Assembly (NCBI GenBank): GCA_003565575.1 | Contig: PXBV01000264.1 | Location: 1-5,548 of the forward strand | DNA from: Psychroflexus sp. | GTDB taxonomy: Bacteria; Bacteroidota; Bacteroidia; Flavobacteriales; Flavobacteriaceae | Length of the DNA stretch: 5,548 bases | Direction: 5' to 3' | Translations under genes and position numbers: made by a program | Part shown: positions 1 to 5,548 of the stretch, in pieces | Numbering within the stretch: the stretch's first letter is position 1 | Layout of the letters: each line of letters opens with the position of its first letter | The notes under the pieces: model-generated | Told to the model about the DNA's origin: nothing | Databases searched by the model: none | Seen by the model: only the letters and a program-made list of their open reading frames with translations

Positions 1-1
1 A

Positions 2-364
2 CATAAAACAAATCCTTTGAAGTTGCGCCCAAATCAACAGGCTGTATTTCAAAAAGGTGATGAAAGTCTTGAGAGAAACACTGTAAAAGCTAGTGATTTC
101 AATTCTTGGATAGATAACGTTTTACTTGTAGATGAATTGTCCTTTCTAGAGCTAAAGAAAAAATTGGAACGCCGATATAATGTTACAATTACAAATGAAA
201 TTGAAGACCTCTGGGATAACCGTTATAGAGGAGAATTTAAGGATGAATCGCTCTCAGAAACCCTAAGAACTATTGCTCTAAGTTCTCATTTTGATTTTGA
301 AGTAGATGGAAAACAAGTGACAATTTTCAGTAAGGAACATTCAACAACCGATAATAATAACTAA
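2..364 (+). CDS. FecR-family anti-sigma factor, C-terminal part (5' truncated by window edge)
   Basis: This is the last 120 codons of a FecR-like transmembrane anti-sigma factor. The frame is open to the window edge, so the real start lies outside; the TTG at 17 is internal and not a start. Visible residues 6-16 (LKLRPNQQAVF) match the closing strand of the periplasmic FecR domain, where a K-P-N/G-Q-Q motif is usual. Residues 46-109 form a DUF4974 domain (FLELKKKLERRYNVTI, then GEFKDESLSETLRTI, then FDFEVDGKQVTIF), typical of Bacteroidota FecR proteins. Known family role: FecR sits in the inner membrane, holds an ECF sigma factor on the cytoplasmic side and receives a signal from the outer-membrane receptor through its periplasmic C-terminus. 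The receptor gene begins 19 nt downstream, so the two are very likely co-transcribed. The sigma factor gene is expected just upstream. The cytoplasmic and transmembrane parts are not visible. Confidence 0.9.
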   Translation, partial: HKTNPLKLRPNQQAVFQKGDESLERNTVKASDFNSWIDNVLLVDELSFLELKKKLERRYNVTITNEIEDLWDNRYRGEFKDESLSETLRTIALSSHFDFEVDGKQVTIFSKEHSTTDNNN

Positions 365-383
365 GTATTAATTTAAACCATTA

Positions 384-3300
384 ATGATGAAAGATTACAT
401 TAGGAGAGAGAAAGTGAACAAAGGTTCGTTTTCCCATCGATGGACAATAAAACCAATGTGCACATTGGTTCTATCGATTTTTATTGCAGTACAAGGTTTT
501 GCTAATCCTAAACTACAGCAAAACTTATCTATTGATTATGAAGATGCGTCACTTCTTGATGTGCTCAATGACATGAAATCAAAATCTAAATTCAATTTCT
601 TTTATAATGTCGATGAAATTGAAGAAAGTAAAAAAATAAGTTTAAAAGCCGAGAACATGACTTTTGAGGACATCTTAAAAGAAATCGGTAAAAAAGCAAA
701 TTTTGACTATGCCTTCAACGGAGAACAAGTTGTTCTTACTGCTGCAACGACAGTAGTTCCTGTTACTGTAAAAGAAGACGTGATTCAAGACCGAGAAGTC
801 TCAGGTACAGTCGTAGACCAAGACGGGAATCCACTTCCTGGTGCCAACGTTATAGTGAAAGGCACAAGCACAGGAGCTCAAACCGACTTTGATGGAAACT
901 TTACTGTAAAAGTTCCTGAAGGTAGAACTATTTTGGTAGTATCTTATGTAGGTTTCCAAAAAAATGAAGTAAGTGTAGAAGGAAAATCTAATGTTGAAGT
1001 ACAATTAGTCCCAGACGCTGCACAGCTAGATGCTGTGGTTGTAGTGGGTACAAGAGGTAAACCTAGAACATCTTTTGACTCTCCTGTAGCAGTAGATAAT
1101 TTCAAAACATCAGATTTAGAAAAAACAGGAAAAGCAAGTGTAGACCAACAATTGATGCTACGCGTTCCTTCCTATAATGCAACAGAACAACCTGTTTCTG
1201 ATGCGGCTGCTCACTTTAGCCCAGCAGATTTGAGAGGTCTTTTTCCTAGTAGAACTTTAGTTTTGGTCAATGGAAAACGTAAAAATGCAAGTGCGCTAGT
1301 TTATAGTTACGTCACACCAGGTCGTGGTGAAGTAGGTGTAGATATGAAAGCGATACCATCAGCTGCTTTAGAAAATGTAGAGGTTTTGAGGGATGGAGCT
1401 GCTGCCCAATATGGTTCTGATGCGATTGCAGGGGTCATCAACCTTAGAATGAAAGAAAAAGTAGATCCTTTTGTAAATACTAGCTTTAGCACCACTACAA
1501 GAGGTGATGGTGAGCAGTACCAATTAGAATCTGGATTTGGTGTGGATTTGGGTGAAAAAGGCTACGCCAACTTTACCTTAAGCCATATGGACTCTAAAAG
1601 AACTCAACGGGCTGGAGAAATCACGAGTCTTGAAGATGAAGCCAACTATTGGGGTGTAACAGATGATACCGATTTTAATACTAACGATTTAAGCAACTTC
1701 TTAGACAGAAATCCAAGTGCAGGTTTTGTAGTAGGTTTACCAGACATGACCATTACCAACTTTGCGTATAACCTTGGTTTTACGCTAGATGAAGAAACGC
1801 AAACAGAAATTTACTCCTTTGGTACGTTAACAGACAGAGAAGGTTCTGCCCCGCAGTTTGCTAGAGTCCCATATTGGGTACCAGGTTTTGAAGCCATCTA
1901 TCCAGATCAAGATTTTTTCTTAGCACAAATGGCTCCACAGATAAGAGACCATACCTTTTCATTGGGAATGAGAACAGTACATAACGAATGGAATTTCGAC
2001 TTGAGTTCTACCTTGGGTAAAAACAGAATCGATTACTATATCAACGATTCTTTCAACCAGTCTTTTGCTGGGAGTAGCCCATCAGATTTTTATAATGGTG
2101 CTCACCAGTTTAGTCATGTGGTCAACAACTTAGACATCAACAGGACATTTAAAGATACGGGTCTAGAGTCCTTATCATTAGCTTTTGGTGTAGAACACAG
2201 GACAGAACGTTTTGTGATAGAAGAAGGTGAGTTTGCTTCTTACGGCGATGGAGAATCTCCAGATGCTCAAGGAGGTAGAGTTGGATCTGAATCTTTTGGT
2301 GGATTTAGCCCAGAAAACGCCTCAGACAATTACAGATCAAACATTGGTTTTTATACCGATGTTACAGCAGATGTAACAGAGGACTTCCTTGTAAGCGGTG
2401 CTGTAAGGTTTGAAAATTATAGCGACTTTGGTTCTAATGTAAGCTGGAAATTAGCATCCCGTTTGAAAGCTCTTGATGATAAATTGGTTCTTAGAGCCTC
2501 TGTAAGTAGTGGTTTTAGAGCTCCTTCACTTCACCAAGTGTATTACACAGCTCAAACCACCACCTTAACAGAAGATGGTGTACAAGAAAATGGTATTTTA
2601 AACAATGCCAACCCAGCCTTAAGAGCTTTGGGAATACCAAGACTAGATGCTGAAACCTCTTTCAACATAAGTACTGGTTTAACTTATAGGTTCAATAGAA
2701 ATTCTGGTATTACCATAGATGCTTACCAAATTGATGTAGATGATAGAATTGTACTATCGGGACAAGTCACCTCTACTGGTGACCCCAACAGCCCAATTGA
2801 TCAAACTTTGAACAGCGTAGGAGTTGGTGCAGCAGGATTCTTCCTAAATGCTATAGATACTAGGACACAAGGTATAGACATTGTTTACACCTACAGCAAT
2901 ATTGAGCTAGGTAGAGGTTTTTTAAGCGGTAGTTTGGCAGCCAACTTTAATAGAACAGAAGTACAAGGCACAAATTTCCCAGATTTCATTGTAGACAACA
3001 ACTTGGAAGATGCCTTATTTTCTAGAGAAGATATTTCTAGAGTAGAGACTTGGAGACCAAGAGAAAAAATAATAGGTACAGCAAGTTATAATATAGACAA
3101 GTTTACCGCCAATTTATCTTTAATGTATTTTGGTTCAGTTACCTATAGACACCCATCCAATCCTTTAGATGACGCCACTTTTGGAGGCAAAACGCTTACA
3201 GACTTGAGTGTTAACTACGAGTTTACAGATAAAATCAATTTAACTTTGGGTGTGAATAACTTATTTGATGTCTTCCCAGACACGTTTGCAGAAGCTTATG

Positions 3301-3428
3301 CAGGAAGAGGTGGAGCACCACAAGACAGAAACTTGGATTTTGTAGGAAGATTTAGATATCCATGGCAAACCACACAGTTTGGTATAGATGGTACAAGAGT
3401 GTTTACACAACTAAACATTAATTTTTAG
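384..3428 (+). CDS. TonB-dependent outer-membrane receptor with N-terminal STN signalling domain
   Basis: This 1014-residue protein should import a ligand across the outer membrane using TonB energy and report its presence to FecR. Domains in order: a basic n-region and hydrophobic signal peptide to about residue 40 (cleavage likely after GFA); an STN domain at about 48-119; a carboxypeptidase-regulatory-like domain at about 138-210 (GTVVDQDGNPLPGANVIVKG, then FDGNFTV and SYVGFQ); a probable TonB-box segment at 216-224 (DAVVVVGTR); a plug at about 228-358 with VLVNGKRK and VEVLRDGAAAQYGSDAIAGV; and a beta-barrel to the end. The barrel carries SSGFRAPS near 708-715 and GVNNLFDVFP at 956-965, and ends in phenylalanine as outer-membrane barrels do. 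The start is ATG at 384 or 387; both keep the signal peptide and neither has a Shine-Dalgarno sequence, as is normal in this phylum. The TonB-box region differs from SusC proteins and no susD follows, so a small ligand such as a siderophore, haem or vitamin is more likely than a glycan. That ligand idea is inference. Confidence 0.95.
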   Translation: MMKDYIRREKVNKGSFSHRWTIKPMCTLVLSIFIAVQGFANPKLQQNLSIDYEDASLLDVLNDMKSKSKFNFFYNVDEIEESKKISLKAENMTFEDILKEIGKKANFDYAFNGEQVVLTAATTVVPVTVKEDVIQDREVSGTVVDQDGNPLPGANVIVKGTSTGAQTDFDGNFTVKVPEGRTILVVSYVGFQKNEVSVEGKSNVEVQLVPDAAQLDAVVVVGTRGKPRTSFDSPVAVDNFKTSDLEKTGKASVDQQLMLRVPSYNATEQPVSDAAAHFSPADLRGLFPSRTLVLVNGKRKNASALVYSYVTPGRGEVGVDMKAIPSAALENVEVLRDGAAAQYGSDAIAGVINLRMKEKVDPFVNTSFSTTTRGDGEQYQLESGFGVDLGEKGYANFTLSHMDSKRTQRAGEITSLEDEANYWGVTDDTDFNTNDLSNFLDRNPSAGFVVGLPDMTITNFAYNLGFTLDEETQTEIYSFGTLTDREGSAPQFARVPYWVPGFEAIYPDQDFFLAQMAPQIRDHTFSLGMRTVHNEWNFDLSSTLGKNRIDYYINDSFNQSFAGSSPSDFYNGAHQFSHVVNNLDINRTFKDTGLESLSLAFGVEHRTERFVIEEGEFASYGDGESPDAQGGRVGSESFGGFSPENASDNYRSNIGFYTDVTADVTEDFLVSGAVRFENYSDFGSNVSWKLASRLKALDDKLVLRASVSSGFRAPSLHQVYYTAQTTTLTEDGVQENGILNNANPALRALGIPRLDAETSFNISTGLTYRFNRNSGITIDAYQIDVDDRIVLSGQVTSTGDPNSPIDQTLNSVGVGAAGFFLNAIDTRTQGIDIVYTYSNIELGRGFLSGSLAANFNRTEVQGTNFPDFIVDNNLEDALFSREDISRVETWRPREKIIGTASYNIDKFTANLSLMYFGSVTYRHPSNPLDDATFGGKTLTDLSVNYEFTDKINLTLGVNNLFDVFPDTFAEAYAGRGGAPQDRNLDFVGRFRYPWQTTQFGIDGTRVFTQLNINF

Positions 3429-3455
3429 AGTGAGTTAGAATTAGCTCTAATTACG

Positions 3456-3486
3456 AACCTCTACCGTTTTTGGTGGAGGTTTTTTT
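3456..3486 (+). terminator. Rho-independent terminator of the fecR-receptor unit
   Basis: The left arm ACCTCTACC (3457-3465) pairs along its full length with GGTGGAGGT (3472-3480), with a single T-G wobble and a 6-nt loop GTTTTT. An extra A-T pair (3456/3481) closes the base. A run of six T follows directly (3481-3486). It lies 27 nt after the receptor stop codon. This marks the receptor as the last gene of its transcript, which argues against a missing downstream susD-like partner in the same operon. Confidence 0.88.
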
Positions 3487-3602
3487 GTGGTATTTTTCTA
3501 TTGAATTTGATAAAAGATAGATTGATGCTGGGATGTAGTTGGTTTTATGTTTTATGCTAAACTGATGAAAATGTATAGAATCTAGAATATCTGAAGATTA
3601 TG

Positions 3603-3874
3603 CGTTAGCAATAATGTTTGCAAAATTTTGAAAGCTTTGCTTGCTGTTTTAATTTACAATCTTTAGCTGAAAATTAGATTGAAATAGTCCTCGCCCTGAA
3701 GCTTCAGTGACTATAAGGACTTTACATAAGAGTAAAGAAGTCTTATAAGCTTCAGACATTACGTCATATCAAAACAAAATCGCTTAACTTATAGTGAACC
3801 TCTACACTCAGGACGATGGTATGAAGTTAACTTAAAACATTAAAGCTGGATATCGTAAAACACTTATGCTAACG
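3603..3874. repeat. Candidate fold-back (MITE-like) element with imperfect inverted arms
   Basis: The ends are an 8-bp inverted repeat, CGTTAGCA (3603-3610) and TGCTAACG (3867-3874). Moving inward, further matching blocks occur in the same order on both arms: TGTTT (3615-3619) with AAACA (3858-3862), AGCTTT (3633-3638) with AAAGCT (3842-3847), TGTTTTAA (3645-3652) with TTAAAACA (3832-3839), GTCCT (3687-3691) with AGGAC (3810-3814), and CTATAAG (3711-3717) with CTTATAG (3788-3794). Inside lies a second nested pairing: the palindrome CTGAAGCTTCAG (3696-3707) against AAGCTTCAG (3747-3755). The collinear order makes chance less likely, but the arms are interrupted and differ in length (115 and 87 nt). 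No clear target-site duplication is visible and no transposase is encoded. I did not recognise it as a named family. Confidence 0.4.
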
Positions 3875-3887
3875 TGAGCAAAATCAA

Positions 3888-3913
3888 AAGAAAAAAATAA
3901 TTTCGTTTTTCTT
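3888..3913. repeat. Short AT-rich hairpin
   Basis: AAGAAAAA (3888-3895) is perfectly complementary to TTTTTCTT (3906-3913) around a 10-nt loop. The stem has only one G-C pair, so it is weak, and homopolymer runs make such pairings common in AT-rich DNA. It might serve as a poor bidirectional terminator or as part of a larger structure; it may equally be chance. Confidence 0.25.
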
Positions 3914-4010
3914 AATGACATTTTACAATAAAGTTGGTAACTATTTAGTATCAAAAAGATGTTCATCTACTAGATTCAAATAATTAATTATCAATGTGTT
4001 GCGTATGTTT

Positions 4011-4117
4011 TTCACGCCAAGACCGCAAAGATTTTCGCAAAGGACGAAAATTTATATATTAATGATTATCAATAATTTGCGTTGCTTTGCGTTTCTTCTT
4101 TGCGAACTTCGCGTGAA
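4011..4117. repeat. Imperfect inverted repeat made of CGCAAAG units
   Basis: The outer ends are TTCACGC (4011-4017) and GCGTGAA (4111-4117). The left arm holds CGCAAAG at 4024-4030 and 4036-4042; the right arm holds the complement CTTTGCG at 4085-4091 and 4098-4104. The units are spaced 12 and 13 bp apart. The centre (about 4046-4078) is very AT-rich. As single-stranded DNA or RNA this would fold into a long interrupted stem. From general knowledge, CACGCAAAG/CGCAAAG-type repeats recur between genes in many Bacteroidota and some other bacteria; I infer this is one copy of such a dispersed non-coding repeat. The arms have diverged (for example TTCACGCCAAGACC against TTCACGCGAAGTTC), which suggests an old copy. 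Confidence 0.72.
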
Positions 4118-4245
4118 GTAAAACTTTGATTTCCAATATTTAAAATAGACTGATTAGTTACGAAAATTGAATTAAAACACGTGTCTGCTTAATGAGGATA
4201 TATCGGTATTATTTACTGAAGGAATTCATAGGTAATTTAATTATC

Positions 4246-4262
4246 CCTCCCCTTTGGGGAGG
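4246..4262. repeat. GC-rich hairpin of a common flavobacterial intergenic type, possible ubiA-end terminator
   Basis: CCTCCCC (4246-4252) and GGGGAGG (4256-4262) form a perfect 7-bp stem with a TTT loop, in strong contrast to the surrounding AT-rich DNA. It sits 12 nt beyond the stop codon of the leftward prenyltransferase gene, where a terminator would be expected. In that direction, however, it is followed by GATAATTAAATT and not by a T run, so it is not a canonical intrinsic terminator. The hairpin followed on the + strand by CTTGGTGGGA resembles a sequence I recall as repeated in many flavobacterial intergenic regions. It may both end the transcript and shield its 3' end. Confidence 0.65.
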
Positions 4263-4274
4263 CTTGGTGGGACT

Positions 4275-5177
4275 TTAAAACAAGCGCTTGATTACAGCTT
4301 CAATATCAATTAACACAATACTGAACACACCTAAGACCAGGATAAATTTGAGTAAATTATGTAGGATGAGATAATGATTTTTTTGCTCTGAACGCCAAAG
4401 TTGAAATAGGAAAACGATGAGAAGGATGACGCATAGTAGAAAATAATAATCCATATAGCCAGAATCGAAGTAAACAATTAATATAAGTGCTGGAATGATG
4501 GTAGAAATCACTAAAATAGAAATGAGTCGTTTGGTGAAACTGATGCTATATTTTACTGGAATTGTGGAATAATCGAAGGTGAAATCGCCTTTTAAGTTTT
4601 CAAGATCTTTAACGAGTTCTCTTATAAGGATGATAAAAAACAAAAAGACCGCATGCACAAAAATGACAGCTTCGAAGTTTTTGTAATACACAAAAATGAT
4701 AAAAAATGGCAGAATGGCTACAAATCCTGCTGTGAGCGTCCCTAAAAACGGATAGCGATTGAGTTTGTGAGAGTACATCCACAACACAAAAATGTAGAGC
4801 GAAAAGAACAGTACTGCCTTGAAACTCACAGCACTGGCTATGATAACGCTTAAAAAATTGAGCGTAAAGTAAACGCCTAGTTTAGTTTTTTGGCTCACAT
4901 AATTATCGAGTAAAGTCTTTCTTGGCCGGTTGATAAGATCTTTCTCGGAATCATAAAAATTATTGATAAGGTATCCTGAGGCGATAGCCAATGCGGTAGA
5001 AATCACTATCAAAAAAAGCTTAGGATCCAAAGCCACTTCTTGTATAGGCAAGTGATGTGCCATGATAAACATGGAAGCTAAGTATTGCGCTATCACAATC
5101 ACAAGTATATTGTAACCGCGAATAACTGAGAACAAGCTCAAAAACTTGAGCCAAATACGTTTGTTCTCTCGAGACAT
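4275..5177 (-). CDS. UbiA-family prenyltransferase (geranylgeranylglycerol-phosphate geranylgeranyltransferase-like)
   Basis: This 300-residue integral membrane protein should transfer a polyprenyl group from a polyprenyl diphosphate to an acceptor in the inner membrane. Two Asp-rich Mg/diphosphate-binding motifs of the UbiA superfamily are visible: NNFYDSEKD at 72-80 (family consensus NDxxDxxxD, with Asn at the second position here) followed by INRPRKT, and RELVKDLENLKGD at 186-198. About nine hydrophobic segments can be marked (near 19-40, 53-73, 104-118, 121-137, 143-165, 167-185, 216-237, 241-260 and 272-292), which fits the nine-helix family fold and normal length. The RELVKDLENLKGD form is closest to the digeranylgeranylglyceryl phosphate synthase branch, a name often attached to Bacteroidota homologues. 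The real acceptor is unknown, and a quinone or another lipid remains possible. ATG at 5177 starts 11 nt after the upstream kinase stop, so the two genes are probably one operon; there is no Shine-Dalgarno sequence. Confidence 0.88.
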   Translation of the reverse strand: MSRENKRIWLKFLSLFSVIRGYNILVIVIAQYLASMFIMAHHLPIQEVALDPKLFLIVISTALAIASGYLINNFYDSEKDLINRPRKTLLDNYVSQKTKLGVYFTLNFLSVIIASAVSFKAVLFFSLYIFVLWMYSHKLNRYPFLGTLTAGFVAILPFFIIFVYYKNFEAVIFVHAVFLFFIILIRELVKDLENLKGDFTFDYSTIPVKYSISFTKRLISILVISTIIPALILIVYFDSGYMDYYFLLCVILLIVFLFQLWRSEQKNHYLILHNLLKFILVLGVFSIVLIDIEAVIKRLF

Positions 5178-5188
5178 GTTCTAGGAGT

Positions 5189-5548
5189 TTAGAAGGTGTA
5201 AACCACTTCTAGCTTGTGGTCTTTTAAAGCTTCTTTTGCTTTATTAAAATCCTGTGTAAATCCCAATATATAACCGCCACCACCAGAACCACAAAGTTTT
5301 AGATAATAATCGTTGGTTTCGATTCCATTTTTCCAAAGTTCGTGAAATTGCTTTGGAATCATCGGTTTGAAATTATCTAAAACTACATTGGACAGGTGCT
5401 TGATGTTTCCAAAAAGCGACTTGAAGTCACCTTCCAAAAAGTTATCTACACAAGCATCTGTATGTTTTACAAATTTATCCTTGATGATATTCCTGAAGCC
5501 TTCTTGCTTCATATTTTCCATAAAAATCTGAACCATAGGAGCCGTCTC
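5189..5548 (-). CDS. GHMP-superfamily kinase, probably mevalonate kinase, C-terminal part (5' truncated by window edge)
   Basis: The final 119 codons of a leftward kinase gene; the frame is open to the window edge (reading E-T-A-P before the internal Met), so the ATG at 5536 is not the true start. The diagnostic feature is the glycine-rich GHMP motif 3, KLCGSGGGGYILGF, at visible residues 84-97, which belongs to the phosphate/substrate-binding C-terminal domain. The helical stretch before it (FKSLFGNIKHLSNVVLDNF, then MIPKQFHELWKNG) is as expected for that domain. Mevalonate kinase phosphorylates mevalonate with ATP in the cytoplasm on the way to isopentenyl diphosphate, and flavobacteria are known to use the mevalonate route. 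The prenyltransferase 11 nt downstream fits isoprenoid metabolism. The N-terminal ATP-binding motif is outside the window, so another GHMP kinase of the same pathway, such as phosphomevalonate kinase, cannot be excluded. Confidence 0.85.
   Translation of the reverse strand, partial: ETAPMVQIFMENMKQEGFRNIIKDKFVKHTDACVDNFLEGDFKSLFGNIKHLSNVVLDNFKPMIPKQFHELWKNGIETNDYYLKLCGSGGGGYILGFTQDFNKAKEALKDHKLEVVYTF

Larger units (their letters stand above)
3487..4274. other. Long non-coding gap between convergent genes, rich in inverted repeats
   Basis: I find no plausible coding sequence here on either strand: stops are frequent in all frames and no recognisable protein fragment appears. Because the flanking genes converge, no promoter for either is needed in this stretch. 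It nevertheless spans nearly 800 bp and is occupied by repeat structures: a candidate fold-back element (3603-3874), a short AT hairpin (3888-3913), a CGCAAAG-unit inverted repeat (4011-4117) and a GC-rich hairpin (4246-4262). The stretch from about 4121 to 4240 shows nothing I can name. The likely reading is an intergenic landing site for non-coding repeats. A small RNA cannot be excluded. Confidence 0.7.

Noticed and set aside
17..364. TTG at 17 as the start of a small independent protein
   Set aside because: The frame continues upstream to the window edge with FecR-like sequence, and the product would begin in the middle of a domain, so this is a truncated longer gene.
459..461. Cysteine 26 of the receptor as a lipoprotein lipobox
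   Set aside because: The cysteine comes before the hydrophobic core of the signal peptide and is not preceded by a lipobox; an ordinary signal peptide with cleavage after GFA fits better.
801..1004. Open reading frame of 67 codons on the - strand
   Set aside because: It lies wholly inside the receptor gene in an antisense frame, has no recognisable domain, and the overlapping + strand frame is clearly the real gene.
1307..1495. Open reading frame of 62 codons on the - strand
   Set aside because: Antisense to the highly conserved plug region of the receptor; its composition is explained by the opposite-strand codons.
4011..4117. CRISPR array, considered because of the four CGCAAAG/CTTTGCG units
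   Set aside because: The units are only 7 bp, two are inverted relative to the other two, and the spacing is 12-13 bp, so there are no direct repeats with regular spacers and no cas genes nearby.
3487..4274. Remnant of an insertion sequence or a pseudogene in the convergent gap
   Set aside because: No transposase-like or other protein fragment was recognisable in any frame, and stop codons are dense throughout; only non-coding repeats can be supported.

Overview
The window looks like chromosomal DNA from a marine or soil member of the Bacteroidota, most likely Flavobacteriaceae. Four things point there. The DNA is AT-rich and no gene start has an evident Shine-Dalgarno sequence. There is a FecR-type anti-sigma factor with a C-terminal DUF4974 domain. 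It is followed by a TonB-dependent receptor built as STN + carboxypeptidase-regulatory-like domain + plug + barrel. Finally, there is a mevalonate-pathway kinase next to a UbiA-family prenyltransferase. No exact species can be named from the sequence alone.

Left part (2-3486, + strand): the 3' end of a fecR-like gene is followed after 19 nt by a complete 1014-residue outer-membrane TonB-dependent receptor, then by a strong intrinsic terminator. This is the downstream half of a FecI-FecR-receptor transport and signalling unit. The receptor's periplasmic STN domain should signal to the FecR C-terminal domain, and FecR should control an ECF sigma factor presumably encoded just left of the window. 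No SusD partner follows, so this is a solo receptor; its ligand cannot be read from the sequence.

Middle part (3487-4274): nearly 800 bp of non-coding DNA between two convergent transcription units. It is not featureless. It holds a candidate fold-back element of about 270 bp, an imperfect inverted repeat built from CGCAAAG units, and a GC-rich hairpin of a type I recall as common in flavobacterial intergenic DNA.

Right part (4275-5548, - strand): the 3' end of a GHMP-superfamily kinase (probably mevalonate kinase) is followed after 11 nt by an integral-membrane UbiA-family prenyltransferase. They probably form an operon for isoprenoid precursor supply and prenyl transfer, with the promoter outside the window.

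The coding regions are recognisable families in a familiar arrangement. The least explained material is the repeat-rich convergent gap, especially 3552-3939. I see no convincing new defence or metabolic system.
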